From Loxodes magnus (lineage: Eukaryota > Ciliophora > Karyorelictea > Loxodida > Loxodidae): DNA of 64,000 nucleotides. Under the pieces are notes generated by a model. The model was not told the origin of the DNA. It worked only from the letters and a program-made list of their open reading frames with translations, and did no database searches. Below, piece by piece: positions 50,626-63,014 of this stretch. The translations under genes and the position numbers were made by a program. The stretch spans positions 372,001-436,000 of the forward strand of contig CAMPDV010000086.1 in assembly GCA_946699065.1 (NCBI GenBank), written 5' to 3'. How positions within the stretch are numbered: the stretch's first letter is position 1; the number at the start of each line of letters is the position of its first letter.

Positions 50626-52649
50626 CTTTACTAAATTATAAAAATATTTAAAAAGTTTTCCATTAAAAAGCATTAGAATTAAAAGGAAAATTAGAAGGCA
50701 AGCAAAAGATATAAAATAGTAGATAATATAAGATATTTATCTTATTAACTTTTATTTAGACTAAATAGTAGAACTATCGCTTTGAAATAGAACGATAATA
50801 GGTGATTCTTAATTCTATTTAATTCACAAGTTGGTTTTCTTTTATGCTTTATTCGATAATTATTAAAATAAATGGCATGTAAGAACTTAAGTTTAGATAT
50901 TTTAATACTAAAGAGGAAAAATATTTTAAATATATTGAAGAAAAAGTTGAAAATCCTTGGGTATAAATTAGAAGTATCAAACTAAATATTATTATATCCT
51001 AACGAGATAACTCAAATACAGATGTTTAGAATATTTTTATTTGGCAATAAAAAGGTGAAGCAACAAATTAAAAAGCTCACTTATAATAAATCTAATTTTA
51101 GATAAACAGCAATCATTCATAAAAATAATAGAAATAACTAATATTCAGATTTAATTATTTGAAAAGAATGAATTATATAAAATAAAAGCAGCATAATTAA
51201 TATTAATTTATAGTCGAAGAACTAATAAAGAATTGCTTATTTAAGATCTTTCTCTAAATTAAAAATAACACTTTTAATTAACCATAATACTTTTTCTAAA
51301 ATTGATAGAACTTTTATACTTAATTTATTTTTTATTTGCGAAATTATCTTTAGAGAACAAATCTATTACAAAAAGAAATGAAATTAAAAAAGATATAGTA
51401 AAATAAATGTTCCTAAGAGTTAAATATAATGAAGAAATATCATTAATTCATATAGAAAGAATATAAAATTAAAATAAAAATTTATAAAGACTAAAGATGT
51501 GCTTATTTAGGTTTTCTTAAAAAAGATAGTCAAAATATCTAAAAGGAAATAAATTAAAAAAATAGTTTTTCATTAAAAAGTCTTAATTGTTCTACTAGAA
51601 AATAAAATATTAACATGAATATTAAAAGAATGTAAATCTATCAATGGAAAAAAAGATGACTATAAAAGATTAAAAAACATGAAATAAATGAAATGAATGA
51701 AATGAAATTATAAGTATATATCTAGATGAAACATCATGGATAAAAATAAAAAGATCATAATGTATTAATTTTAAAAGTCTCAGGCTAGTTAATTTCAAAA
51801 CACCAGTGGAAATGAAAACTTCAACAAAAACTTTTTCTAAATTTAAATTAAGAAAAAATAAAATAAAATAAATGAAATAAATAAAATGTTCTTAACCTTA
51901 GCGAAAAGGATATTAATAATACCTAAATTATAAGATATTCAATAAATTTGAGATAATAGTAAAACTTAAACCTTCAAGTTATTAATCTGTAATTAAACTA
52001 AATAATTATAATTCTAATTTACTAGCTAAGTTTAAAAAGATAAGTCTCTTATTTTCTAAATTGAATAAAGTTTTACTATGATTAATTTCGAAAAGCATTT
52101 CATGAACAAAATGATATTTTCATTTTTAAATACTTGATATTTAATCTTAACTATTAATAGATTTATTATTGATAATGAAAATTTCTAAATTTCATGTCTA
52201 ACATGTAAGAAAAAAGATTTTGTACTTTTTCCTTTTATTTATTAACCATTAACCTAAATTTTAGTGCTGATTCCTTCTTTTCAATTAATTAATTGATTTA
52301 AACTTAATCTAAAATCTTTTTATGAAATTAGTTTATTTTTTGCATATAATTAAACTTATAAAAAGGAAAGATTTAAATTTATAAGAAAAAAGTCTAAAAT
52401 GGTTAGGATCATAATTATACTGACTAATATAGGAGAAAATATCTGCTTATGAAATATTTTATAATACAAATAAATTAATAAATTGAAGCAAAAAATTATT
52501 TATCTTTAAATAGAGCTAAATATTCTATTTATTTTTGTATCATAAAATCATTTTATTATATAAGTGTAAAATATACGCTTATTATTTCAGATTTTTATTT
52601 TCCATAGATTTTTATAATTTCTGTTCATTGTATTTTACTTTTTTACATT
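50626..52649. other. AT-rich intergenic DNA
   Basis: No recognisable gene. The right end borders the receptor inverted repeat. Confidence 0.5.
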
Positions 52650-55600
52650 TTTTCTTTCAATAGTTGATATAATTTGGTTGAACTAGATGGTTATAAATAA
52701 CAAATTCCTTTATATCTTTAGCTTAATAGTAATTTTAGAAATAAAGATTTGAAATATTCTATGTTCTTTATTATTTAATAGCAGGAGATATTTAGTTTAA
52801 GTAGCATAAATGAGTTTAAGTATAAGGCACTAAGAATGGGTATATTTGATTTTAGTATTTTATAACTAAAGTTAAATTAAAGAATAATTCTAGCAATTAA
52901 AATGAATCCCCTCTATGTCTTATTTATTTTGTTTGGAATTTACAGTTTATCCCTATAGTATAGTATATTAGTAGTAAGTTCTGAAAAGTCAAATCCTGAA
53001 TTAGAACAAATAATAAGACAAAATGGGTGGAGGAATTAGAGTTATAAGATAGAGACATTAAAAGAAAGGGATCAGTTTAGTATTTATGAGATAGTTTAGC
53101 TTTATTATGAGAAGCATAATTTATTCCTTGTAATAGATATTACTGCAACTCCTGTTTTCTCATTTCATATAAGTAGAGCTTGCTAATTATATCATCTACT
53201 GCACTTTGTAGTGGATTAACAACTTGAAAGCAATTCTTGAAATTCTAGTACTATCTATACTGATCCCAAATTGTAAGACGAAATGAAAGCTATAAAGATA
53301 ATCCTAGAGTATTTTAACTGGAATTAGATTGGAGTGATTTAGGATGAATACTAAGGGGTTTATACAAAGTCTTTTCTTGAAAACTTATATGATAAGATAA
53401 GACTTCAAGCCATTTATTCCAGCAAAAAGCCAATAGAATATCACATTAAAACTCAATAAGGATACTTAAAATCTTAAGGAGTTAGCATTCTGCTATTCAT
53501 GGCATAGTCCCAATTATCCGTTGATATTTGACAGCTAATAAAGTAACTGCAATTAGACAAAGTAGGATTTTAATGAATTTATACCTAAAGAGCCTTTGTT
53601 AGTATGTTTGAACATCTCCATAACTTAACACTACCTGATGGTTTTAGTAGTGTTTCTAAAGGAATTTATAAATCCTAAGCTGAGTTATAGTGATATTTCT
53701 TAAACCTATATATCAATCAGATTAATCAAATAATGGAAAGTTGTGGAGGCATTTATTAGTTTTAATGCTTCTAAAGTAGATTTAAAGAAACTTCCTCTGA
53801 ATATAGAATTTATAACGTTCAAAATGGAACTCTCAAAGAAATAGCAATCGTTTATACTCAAAATAACTCTATTACTTGAAGCCATCAATTCTTATTCTTG
53901 GGTCCTTCATTTGATCCACCAAATGGTAAAGAAATAATTATTGAACTTTCTTATCAGTCTAGCAATCTTAATCCAGACGGCACTCCTTAAAATTGGGTTG
54001 ATACAATTATCTAAGCAATTGAATTAGCAGTCTTAATGATAAATGAAAGGCAGGATATTTTAACTTATTACTATATAAAAGCTAATGGATATTCTATAGG
54101 CGCCAGTACATGAGATTAGGAGTTTGGTGACCAAGAATATAAAAGAAAGGTAAATGAATTAGGTGTTGGCATGATAGGTCCATATACTTCAGGAGTAGCT
54201 AAATAATGGCTTTAGTATTTATATGATTAAGGAGATTATAGACCAATGGTAGGAACAACAGCTAGCAATGAAATATTTTCAAATACCACAAGATACCCTA
54301 ATTTTGTGAGAACTATTTACTCAGATGCTTTCATGTCTGTTCTCCAAGTTTTAATGATTAAAATCTACAAATGAAGCAAATTTACTCTAATTTACTAAAA
54401 TAACACTTGAGCAGTTGGTTTAGCAAAGGGTTTAGAAAGAGAAGCTTAAAAACACAGTATAGAAATAATGAATTCAGAAAATATGAGAGTAATTCCAGAA
54501 ATTATTAAGGGTGAGTCAGAAGAAGAAAAATAGAAATGAAAACCGTAAGTTGAAGAGTTTTATAAAAGTGGAACAAGAATTGGTATAGCGATAATAAATC
54601 CTGACGAGCTATTTTATTTAATTCTTCCTTATCTTTATGAATTAGGAAGCAGATAAGGAGATTGAGTCTGATTAGCAAGTGCTTGAATAATCTAAGATTT
54701 TATAATAGCTGCTAATTCTAACTAAGAATTAAAACATCAACTGGATATAATTAAAGGAGCTTTATAGTACAATCCTTCATCTTATGTTGGATAATTTGGG
54801 TAAGAAGTTTCCAAGAGATTTGAAGAAATTTACGGAGTAATACCTTATTCTTCTTCATCTTACTCATATGATTCAACTCTTTTACTTTGTGAAGCTATCG
54901 ATTCTTTGATAAAGTAAGGAAAAGACTATGGTGTAGGTGAAAATCTAAATTAAGAGCTAAGAAAAATAAAAATAATAGGAACGAGCTAATAAAGGCTTCA
55001 AATAGAAAAAGGAACTAATGACCCAAATTCCAAAAACTATGATATTGTAAACATAAGAGATTCTGATGGAGATGGAATTTGGCTGGATGAAAAAATAGGC
55101 GTTATATGCTAAACTTGCTCCATTATAATTTAATTAGATTAAGATGTTATGTGAGGAGACGGAACTTCAAAAACTCCTTTAGATCACATAACTGACATAG
55201 ATTGCCCATTTAGGTCTAGAGATATTGAAAGCTCAAAGTCTGGGTAATTAGCATATAAAATAATTTTAAGTGCTTTCGTATTAATAGCAGCAATATTAAA
55301 CTGAGTTGGATATAAAAGTTGGAAAAGAATGGAAGTTCGCAAAATAGCAAAAAAAACAGAGATGACATTAGAAGATGGAGTTCACTTATTAATTTTAGCA
55401 ATTGAATAGCTCTAGCTTCTTTCAATAGGGCCTAACTTTGATAGAATAGGAGAAATACTTGAGTAAGCTTTGAATCTAAGTAATTTGGAAATAGATGAGG
55501 TTTTGGAGTGAGGAGACAACAATTTGAAGATAATATTCTACCTGAGTTGCTTAATGTGCTATTTGTAAGTATTATTGCACTTAGCTCTTTTCTTAAGATT

Positions 55601-56613
55601 GGAAATAAAATACTAGAGATCAATTTTTGTGAGGTACTTAGTTTAGTTTTCTTTTATCTTTTTACCCATAATTTCAGAATTACTATATATTCCTATCTTA
55701 TGAAATTTGACCGACACTTTCATCTGCGAAGAAGGAGTAGATTTCAATTTGAATGGAAGAATAGAACTAAAGGAAAGTTTCTTGAAAAGTGATTGTAACA
55801 TAAGATGCTGGACAAATGATCATACTAAATACTTAGCTTTATCTTTGGTTAGTATGATACTATTCATTCCAATAAATAGCATCTTGAAATTCTTAACTTA
55901 ATGCTTTAATCAAGATCTTAACATAAGAAAATACCCTGGTAGCTTCCATTTTAAAAGTTTTGTGATATTTTTGATAGTTATGATCTGTAGAATATTTTAA
56001 AAAAGTAGCATTATAGTTGGTATTTTGTAGAGTTCTATTTTTTTCGTTTATGGGTTAATTTCTTTTTACTGAAAAGTATACAATTATGACTGGCTTAATT
56101 AACTGCAAATCTTAATCAACTTTTTACTTTTAGAATGCACTTTAATAGCTACTTTCACTCATATTATTGAAGAAACTCAATAATCTACATGAATCATTAT
56201 TTTAGTTCTTTCCTTAGCATTTACTTTCTCATTTGGATATTTTGCTTTACTACGTAGAGTTCAAAGATTCCTCTATAAAAAATAGCAAGATAATACTTTG
56301 TGGTGAAGATTTGCTTTTAAACCCTTTGCTAATATATCAATGTTGGAAAAGACAATTAAGGAGTAAAAAGGAAATAGAAATTCTATTAGTGCAAGTAATA
56401 ACCTAATTTAAGACCAAATGAATTCTTCTATTTACGACAAATAATTAAAAGAAGAAAAAGCTTATTTATAGCAGTAAGCACAAATTTAAAGCAAATCATA
56501 AAATGAAAGCTTAAACTAGACTAAAATAGATTTAGAAGATACTGTTTTAAAAGAAAAGAAAGAAGCTATTAATTTAAAGCAAAACTTGTCCTTTAAAAAA
56601 TCTGATATTGAAC
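52650..56613 (+). repeat. Inverted repeat arm, receptor copy B
   Basis: Partner of 35485-39438. It begins about 250 bases upstream of the receptor start and ends about 280 bases before its stop, inside the coding region for the cytoplasmic tail. Confidence 0.88.
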
Positions 56614-56894
56614 ATTAAGGAAATATTTAGTTAAAGAGCTAGTAAATTGTACAATCTGAGAGTTAAATATCTTTTAATATTTCATAACTTTCTTCTTTTA
56701 CCATTAATGAGACTCTTTAAAAATAAAATTAGGAAGTCAAACAAGAAGAATAAAAGAATGTTTCATAAGAAGAAAAAAGTGAATGGAATGCTTAAAATAG
56801 TGGGGAGGAGTAAAATGTGGAAAGCAAAAGGGAATTGTCAGCTTCTAATAACGTTTAGTAACTACCACTAGCAAACGATTTTAATTGCAACTGA
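52902..56894 (+). CDS. Large ligand-binding membrane receptor, copy B (tandem PBP1 domains, multi-pass)
   Basis: 1330 residues from ATG 52902 to TGA 56892 in one frame. Residues 1-20 are a signal peptide (MNPLYVLFILFGIYSLSLQ). Residues 60-300 resemble the start of a type-1 periplasmic-binding (ANF-receptor) fold (TPVFSFHISRACQL; ILEYFNWNQIGVIQDEYQG). Residues 320-720 form a second, fuller PBP1 fold (GVGMIGPYTSGVAKQWLQ; PMVGTTASNEIFS; FTLIYQNNTWAVGLAKGLE). About seven or eight membrane segments follow between residues 783 and 1120, with a cysteine-bearing loop (CEEGVDFN...CNIRCW) after the third. The last 210 residues are a Gln/Asn/Ser/Lys-rich cytoplasmic tail. The design recalls class C G-protein-coupled receptors, but I do not recognise the membrane part. 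Trp is TGA 19 times and TGG about 10 times. Ligand and partners are unknown. Confidence 0.88.
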
Positions 56895-59821
56895 AACTTC
56901 TTGTTCTATAAACATTTAACTTTTGAAATGAAAAGTCTATTTATCTCTATATTTATGAGAAAAGCCAAATTACTATTTATTTATAGCATCCATTTGAAGA
57001 AATAAAATTAAAAATTAAAATTAAATTAAATTAAGAAAAATTAAGTCACTAAAGAATCTCTAAATATGAAAATAGTTAAAACATCTATATTTATAAAGAG
57101 AAATTAAAGAATAAATTCATTTAAATATTTCATAATTCTACTTTAGTTAAAAAATGATAAGGAACTAAATAAGAACTTCCTAGTTAGATTATTTAAAATA
57201 TTATAAACATTTATTAATTAAATTTTATTATTTAATTAAAATATAAATCCATTAATAGCATTAAAGGATCTATCTAAGTAAATTTCCTATTTAATATAAT
57301 CTTAAACTTTTATTATATTTCAATTTATTATTGAGTTAATAAGCATTTTTTGTTATTTTTGGTATATTCTATTAACTCAAATTTAACTTATTAAACTAAA
57401 GAATTAGATGCTTATACATTTGATTTAGGCTATTATTTGTATTAGATATTAATTGATAGAACATCTATTATTAGTAAAATAAACCATTTAGCATACACTA
57501 TAATTGTTAATAATATCTTAATTTATTTTTATTTTGCTTTATTTTTAGTTAAATTATCGTATATAGGATAGCTTAAATATGCTTATAGATTGAAGAATAT
57601 CTCGTCTATTCATTATAGATTTTTGTTTGTCTTGAGATAAGCAAGCATAATTATAATCTTGATATCTCATTGATATTTACAACAGTTTAAATAATAAAAT
57701 GATTATCTTATGATAAAGATTCTTATATAAAATAGATTAAATTAAAGCTAAAGCTTTAATAAATTTAATTATAGTACATTTTGCTTATTTAGTTTAAAAT
57801 TATTTATTTCATATTTTAACTTGCTAAAAGTGATCTATCTAGCTAATAAAGATATATTTAATCCAAAGATTAAAATAAAATTATATAATTTAGATAATAT
57901 TTACGAGGATACCTTTAAACATATTTGAAAATAAATAATTATTTAGATATAGATTAGACTTTAGATCATTTACAAGCATATCAAATAAAAAAGAAAACCT
58001 TCATAAATTTTATTTAGCTTTAATAAGTTATCTTCTTAAATATTTTCCTTTTTGGCATTTATCTTTCTTTAACTTGATAACCTAGCTTCGATTTATTATT
58101 TTTTCAATTTTGTTAATAATAAATAAAATTAGAACAAATTTAGATTTCAAGTTAGTTAAATGTGCTTCCACTTATTTATTATTTGATATACTGCTTAAGT
58201 AAAACAAATTTATTTTTTATCTTAATGATCCATCAAAAGAGCTCGAACATTTAGGTATGATTTTATAGTTAGCTCTTTAAAATTAAATTTTTATAATTAA
58301 TTTTTTTCATATTTCTTTACATTTAAAGGCACTTCATTTTATTAGCAATCTAAAGTCTGTTTATTTTAATAAACCATAAAATATGAGTATATAAGAGGAA
58401 AGGCTTGTACTTGACTCTAATATGATTAAAAATATTTAAAGCTGATTTAAAAGTAAACACTTATTTAAAGCGAAAGATAAACTATTTAGCCATAATTTTT
58501 AATAAGCACAGCTATATTAATAATTTTAAGATAGTAATTGATAAGCTATTAAGATAGAATCTAAGGCTTAATAATTTTTAGTAAATTAAAGTTCTTAGAT
58601 AAAGAAATAATTCTAAATAAGCTATATTAATAAAAAATTAGTGTACCTAATTTGCTAATAGAGAAAGGCATAATTTCTTTCTTTTATTAACTTCAAAAGC
58701 CTATTAAATATTGTTGGAATTATTTATAAGAGATTTTAATCACTAGCACACTTTCTAAATAACTTTTAATTAAATATATTAAAAATTTTTATTTGAATAG
58801 CGCCAAACAACCCGATATATAAATCTATTTTAAGAGGGTAAAATTAATATATTTCTTTGTTAGTTATATAAATTTAATACTTATTTCATAAACTAATTTT
58901 TTAAAGATTTCTAAGAGTAGCTTCAAAATGAAAAATTGAGTTCTTTAGGGAATTTTATTGGATAGCACAGCATTAAAAATTGGAAAAAAAGTAAGTGATT
59001 GCAACAAATTCCCTTATATTTATACATAATTAAAGTAAAATTTACTATGCTAAAATTACTCTTTAATTTATTTAAGATAAAAACTAGTCTCTTAAATTTC
59101 TATTTTTGATCTTATCATTTTCAAATCTAAAAGTAATTCCCTTAAAAAATTAACTTTTATAGGTTTTTAACTTTTGTTTCTCTACATAAAAATGAGACAA
59201 AAAATCCAGACTCTGAAACTATAAAGGGAAAGTTGAATTAAAATATTATAAGCTAACTAATAAGAGATATATATAAAAATGATGCTTATAATAAAAATTA
59301 TTATTAATAAAGCTTAATTCTAAGAATTATCTATTTAAAGGCATCTCTTCTAGATACTATAACTATTGCATGTATTTAATTCTATTTATTAAAAAATAAA
59401 AGTATTCAATACCTTAAAATAATATCTCTTATGATTTCTGTATTTTCTTAGTTAAAGATTTAAGTAATATCTAATAAATTTGATTACTCTTAGTTATTTT
59501 TTAAATTTATTAAAAGTTATTATATAGATAGAAAATTATCATAGTTTCATTCCAATATTAAAAGTTAAGTGAGCATTTTATTAAGATCAGACTTGTAGAG
59601 TCTATATAGTAAGTTTACTAGATTTATTTATATTATTAATCCTACACTTATAAGTAAAAGTTTCATGATTTATTTATTTTAAAATTCTTTATGTTAAAAT
59701 TAAAATATTTAGATACTTTCCTAACTTACAAAAAAAGACTAATTTCATCTTTATTTAGTTGCTTATGATTTTTAAAGTTAAATATTTCTATTTTAAATGA
59801 AAATTTTAAATAATTAACTCT
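56895..59821. other. AT-rich intergenic DNA
   Basis: No recognisable gene or RNA on either strand. Confidence 0.5.
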
Positions 59822-60970
59822 AAATTTTAACTTAGTTAAAGCAAGAAATTTAACAGAAATGAAAATAAACATAAAAATTAGTTTTTACATTAACTAATGG
59901 ATTCCTAGGAAATAAAGGAAGTCATTAATAAGTAGTTACCGGACTTTGGTCCAATTTCTGAAATCACACTAAAATATAACTATATGAGTAAAATATACAA
60001 AGTTACTAACTCTTAAGGCTAAAATATTTGTTTCCGTGAATTCGGAAAAAATATCCTAGTAGATTAGAACGGAGAGAAAAACATATTCATGGAATTATAA
60101 AAGTATGGCTATACCAAATGCTTATTCCAAACTGATAAATGTAGAGGTGAAGAATGACTAAATGGAGAATAACTTCAAAAAAAGGAATAAAAAGATCCTG
60201 AAGTTATTAAGCAACTTGCAGAAGGATTAAAAAAAATTAATGAACTAGAAATTTCTTCTATTGGTAAGCATGATTAATTTATCTGACTTCTTGAAAAATG
60301 AATCGATATTGCTAAGAACAAATATTAAGGAAGTTTTGTATCCAATCTAAGCTAAGAAAATTAATAGAAAGTGGAGTTAATTTTAAATTTATGTAAAGAA
60401 GAAGCTAAATAGCAGCTACTTAAGAAATTATATATAAATAACCCTGAAATTAAATTTACTCACTTAGATACTTGATTTTACAATTTCTTATGAGATTCAC
60501 TACAAAAAAGACTGCATATAATAGATTTCGAATATGCAGGTTATAGCATTCCTTATCTAGATTTAGGGATACTATTTTCTGAAGCTGGATTTGATTATCA
60601 GTATGACTAATATCCTTATTTTCGTTTTACTCCTGAAGATGAATTTTCAGAATAGGAATAGAAGGAGTTTCTTCAAGTTTACGAGTAGAACTAATAGAAG
60701 AGAGAAGAAATAATAAAAATGATTCCTATTTACAAAGCAGCAGCAAATTATTTAGGATCCTTATGGGCAGCTAACACATATTAAGGAGAAAATACAGAAA
60801 AGATAGATTTTTTGAATTACGCTTGGACGAAATATGAGCTATATGTAAAAAACTTAAATTCCTTTATTTGATTAAAGTAATTAAATTATATCTAATTGTA
60901 TATTTATGAATTGGGTTAAGTAGAACATTCATAAGCTATTTATATAAAACCTTACAAAAATTAATAAATG
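59822..60970 (+). repeat. Inverted repeat arm with kinase B2
   Basis: Partner of 48510-49662; see there for extent. Confidence 0.88.
59897..60871 (+). CDS. Choline/ethanolamine kinase B2
   Basis: 324 residues from ATG 59897 to TGA 60869, close to the usual length of the family. The N lobe carries NICFREFGKN. The Brenner-type catalytic motif is HLDTWFYN (His189, Asp191, Asn196), with its Trp coded by TGA. The metal-binding motif IDFEYAG has Asp210 and Glu212, followed by YLDLGILFSEAG. The C-terminal helices include KMIPIYKAAANYLGSLWAANT, as in choline kinases. It should transfer phosphate from ATP to choline or ethanolamine in the cytosol. In-frame TGA occurs up to 60491; after that Trp is TGG twice until the TGA stop. 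The same gene lies inverted at 48612-49586, and two decayed relatives lie in block A. Confidence 0.9.
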
Positions 60971-60971
60971 A

Positions 60972-61959
60972 AATCACAAATAAAAATAATTAAAATTTTA
61001 ATAATTAGTTTTTAAAGATTTTATTAAATAATAAATAAAATATAATAAATTTAAATTATTAGAAATCATTTCTTTGTAATTAAGATATCTAAATAATTTA
61101 TTTTTAAAAGAAACCAATTTTATCAAATCAAGAATTATAAAGATGAAGCATTTAATTATTTAAAAAATATGGTTCTAAATAATTATAAAAGGCAATCTAA
61201 TTTTTTTTTAATTTTAAGAGCTTTTTTATTTTAATCCAATACTTGCTACTTTTAAATTTCTTTATTTATAAAATAATTTTTTCTCATAGCATATAAAAAA
61301 ATTTAAATTTAATATCCTCTAAATAAAAAGGAATGTATTTATAGATTAAAGTTTCTAATAAGGTATAAAATCATTTAATTAAAAATGTAATTCAAATGCA
61401 TTTTATTTGACTTCTAATAATTTATTTCTATTTGATTTATTTAAAATTGGATTAAAACTAAATAATCATTTCTTTTTATTAGCTATTTTTAGTTAATTTT
61501 TAAATTTATATTATGAAATTTACGTTTATTGAAAGCATATTATTTTAAAATTTTGCAAGCAAAGCAGTAATATTTATCCTAAATAGTAAAATAATTCTAA
61601 AAATTTTTGGTTTAAAGAAAGATAAAAAAAATAAATGATTCTTTTAATTCTAAAAATATTTAAGCTAAATATCTAACTATAATCTATTTTAATCAATTAT
61701 TTTGCTTGTATTCGAGAGAATTTTTTATTTCTTTCTTAAAAAGATTTGCAGTATTATTGACTTCTATAATTTGAGAATTTATAAAATCATTAAGATTATG
61801 TTTGCATAGCTATAAGAAGAAAGATGAAACTAATTAAAATGGATGAGTGATTATATTAAAAGAATTTCTTAATAAAATGATATTTAAGCATACTTTTCTC
61901 TTTAGTAAAAGTTACTTTTAAAGTTTAAGTTAAAGGCAATCTCAGAAGACTTAATAAAA
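60972..61959. other. AT-rich intergenic DNA
   Basis: Nothing recognisable on either strand. Confidence 0.5.
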
Positions 61960-62516
61960 TAGTTAAAAAGTTAAAGTTAAAAAGCTTTGTTAAAGCCTTA
62001 GTAGTCAGCCATCTGACCTATTCTATCAGCTTGTCTCTATTAGTTTATCTTGAATTCCTACTAGGCTTAGTTAGGCGGTGTAGCACTTCATTAGTGCACC
62101 ATCCTTTAATATTCGGAATAGTTTTGGTCTTGCACTTAGCGTTCCTAATTATTTATCCAAGGATTAAGATTTGAATTAAAGAATTGTTTTCTATAAATTT
62201 TACCACTTTATGTTGGATATATCCTAAATAGTTTTCTAAAAATATCTTATTTATTCTTTCTTTAAATTTCGCTTAGTTAGTAGCAGTATTTTCATTGGTG
62301 TTATTTATTGCACACGTAACATTTTATTCTTCTTTTAAACTATTATTCCTATAACACTTATTTAATTTAAATTTACTACTTATTTTAAATAAACGTTTAC
62401 TGTTTATTCTAATTTGAGGCTTCATTTTCTATTTCCATAGGATCTGATTAATTCTGTTAAATCGAAAATGGCGTAACCTGAATTTATTATATATTATTTT
62501 TTAAAACCGCCATAGT
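61960..62516 (-). pseudogene. ORF1 zinc-knuckle retroelement protein, copy 5, C-terminal half
   Basis: The minus strand reads MEIENEASNQNKQQ, a Gln-rich segment, then the knuckle CYVCNKQHQWKYC and the family block DIFRKLFRIYPTQSGKIYRKQ. The knuckle spacing is C-x2-C-x3-H-x4-C, one residue short of the other copies, so a codon may have been lost. The end carries perfect hairpins (GTCAG/CTGAC with a 4-base loop and GCACT/AGTGC with a 5-base loop). The N-terminal half of the same protein lies at 63015-63259, separated by the composite element at 62517-63014. Confidence 0.68.
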
Positions 62517-63014
62517 TGTTCGAAGGTGAACAACAAGGTCGTCTTCATCGGAGGTTGGGGAAGTTAAGTACCCATAATCGACTTTATGTCTTCCTCTGCT
62601 TTGGTTTGGCCTCGAGACATAAGATTCTTAGACCTTCGGCACTGACTTATTTTAATTTTTAATTCTGAAAATAAAAGGAAATTATTTTTGCGAGCTTCAT
62701 CAGAGGTGGGGAATTTAAGTACCCATAATTGACACATGTCGTCCTCTGCTTTGGTGATGCAATGAGACACAATCCTGCCATGTCCTTGGACCTCCAACAA
62801 GTATTAAAGATTACGAGTATTCTTAAATTATATCAGTATTGAACATTTTTATCAGTACTGAATAATTATACCAGTATTGAACAAGGTTTATCAGTATCTG
62901 ATAATTTTATCAGTAACAAACATTCTTGTCAGTATGAAACATTTTTTTTTAAAGAGCTGCGCACCAACGAGAGTGCTACACGCTCTATAATCAAATTTAT
63001 TTATTTATTTATTA
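62517..63014 (+). mobile_element. Composite SINE-like element, copy 2, inserted into ORF1 copy 5
   Basis: Nearly identical to 44921-45430 along the whole length: 5' hairpin, two monomers, six 20-base units, tail hairpin AGAGTG-CTACA-CGCTCT (62970-62986) and TTTATTTATTTATT. Compared with copy 1 the tail stem differs, yet it pairs in both (AGAGCG with CGCTTT, AGAGTG with CGCTCT, using G-U pairs). It separates the two halves of an ORF1 gene, so it arrived after that element. Confidence 0.78.

Larger units (their letters stand above)
48510..60970. repeat. Block B of a roughly 13-kb inverted duplication
   Basis: Order left to right: kinase (minus), tRNA-His copy (plus), Hsp70 relic (minus), receptor (plus), kinase (plus). 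This is the mirror image of block A at 30187-43720. In block B the kinases are intact; in block A they have decayed. Confidence 0.7.

Noticed and set aside
53706..53888. Standard-code ORFs antisense to the receptor (also at 36464-36655, 36662-36871, 38199-38381, 55216-55425, 55432-55623)
   Set aside because: They lie opposite the strongly conserved receptor frame and mirror it exactly in both copies, so they are shadows of the real gene.
62564..62800. 78-codon minus-strand ORF inside the composite element
   Set aside because: It is only open in copy 2, merely reflects the two repeated monomers, and has no protein-like features.
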